Shown here: positions 63,783 to 64,000 of the stretch, piece after piece | Layout of the letters: each line of letters starts with the position of its first letter | Position numbering within the stretch: position 1 is the stretch's first letter | Assembly (NCBI RefSeq): GCF_014359565.1 | Contig: NZ_JACIZD010000001.1 | Coordinates: forward strand, 62,001-126,000 | Length of the DNA: 64,000 nt | Source of the DNA: Immundisolibacter sp. | GTDB taxonomy: Bacteria; Pseudomonadota; Gammaproteobacteria; Immundisolibacterales; Immundisolibacteraceae | Direction of reading: 5' to 3' | The notes under the pieces: generated by a model | Database searches by the model: none | The model's input: only the letters and a program-made list of their open reading frames with translations | What the model was told of the DNA's origin: nothing | Position numbers and translations under genes: made by a program

Positions 63783-64000
63783 CCCCTCTGCTGCAACGCC
63801 GCCTGCTGATCGGTGCCGTCGCCGCTGGCGCACTGGTTTTGTTGTATCTGCTGGGACCGGTACTGGCGCCGTTTTTCGGTGCCGCCCTGCTGGCTTACAT
63901 CGCCGACCCGCTGGTGGAGCGCCTGCAGCGCCTGCTGCCCCGCGGCTGGGCCACCGCGCTGGTATTTGCCGTCCTGAGTCTGGCGGGACTGCTGGCGCTG
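63779..64000 (+). CDS. AI-2E/PerM family transporter (5' part)
   Basis: First 74 codons of an integral membrane protein, cut by the window edge. [20 protein letters not shown], then LLGPVLAPFFGAALLAYIAD, PLVERLQRLLPRGWATALVF match the start of the AI-2E transporter family (PerM), whose members have about 350 residues and eight helices. ATG overlaps the DUF2066 stop. Role in PerM-type permeation is not established here. Confidence 0.88.
   Translation, partial: MTPLLQRRLLIGAVAAGALVLLYLLGPVLAPFFGAALLAYIADPLVERLQRLLPRGWATALVFAVLSLAGLLAL

Overview
This window is high-GC DNA (roughly two thirds G+C by eye, with a few visibly AT-richer patches) from a bacterial chromosome. Gene content and order point to a gammaproteobacterium: purN-purM beside a DUF3108 gene, with DUF2066 and a PerM-like gene on the other side; pilT-pilU divergent from yggS-proC-yggT-DUF167; htpX; mltD; and a class II ribonucleotide reductase split into NrdJa and NrdJb as in Pseudomonas aeruginosa. 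Ring-hydroxylating dioxygenase genes suggest a soil or pollutant-exposed lifestyle. I cannot name a genus from the sequence alone. I saw no rRNA, tRNA or CRISPR array.

Layout. 1-5.3 kb: the 3' part of a YejABEF/Dpp-like peptide ABC transporter operon, then a membrane desaturase. 6.9-10.7 kb: an accessory patch with a membrane-anchored Mrr-like protein, an enoyl-CoA hydratase remnant, two unknown lipoproteins, and a second, truncated copy of the Mrr-like gene tail as a direct repeat. 10.7-14.0 kb: TerC, a zinc-ribbon protein, HtpX and a divergent NhaR-like regulator. 14.0-16.4 kb: an IS110-family insertion sequence, several kinds of dispersed extragenic repeat and an LprI-like gene in AT-richer DNA. 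16.5-21.8 kb: nrdJb and nrdJa; nrdJa carries two inteins, each with a LAGLIDADG homing-endonuclease domain. 22.1-27.6 kb: housekeeping yrfG-like, DUF167, yggT, proC, yggS, pilT and pilU.

27.8-40.4 kb: a nitronate monooxygenase-like gene with the two subunits of a Rieske dioxygenase, a divergent class II aldolase gene and small genes, then a HerA-like ATPase, sulfotransferase, Nudix, DUF218, lipA, a CDF metal exporter, NnrU-like protein, a carboxymuconolactone decarboxylase family protein and a small outer-membrane beta-barrel. A roughly 100-bp repeat recurs between these genes. 40.5-47.6 kb: a defence-like island with a broken TumA/HTH antitoxin-like gene, an AlbA_2/HATPase (Schlafen-type) regulator, and a 1262-residue protein with an N-terminal SIR2 NADase-type domain abutted by a tiny ORF. 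48-64 kb: mltD, a DUF3096 membrane peptide, a giant NdvB-type cyclic beta-glucan synthase, thiD, a RidA-like gene, DUF3108, purN, purM, DUF2066 and the start of an AI-2E/PerM family transporter.

The two items most worth following are the SIR2/AlbA island and the double-intein split class II ribonucleotide reductase with its operator-rich promoter. The membrane-anchored Mrr-like protein with its partly duplicated tail is the least familiar architecture.
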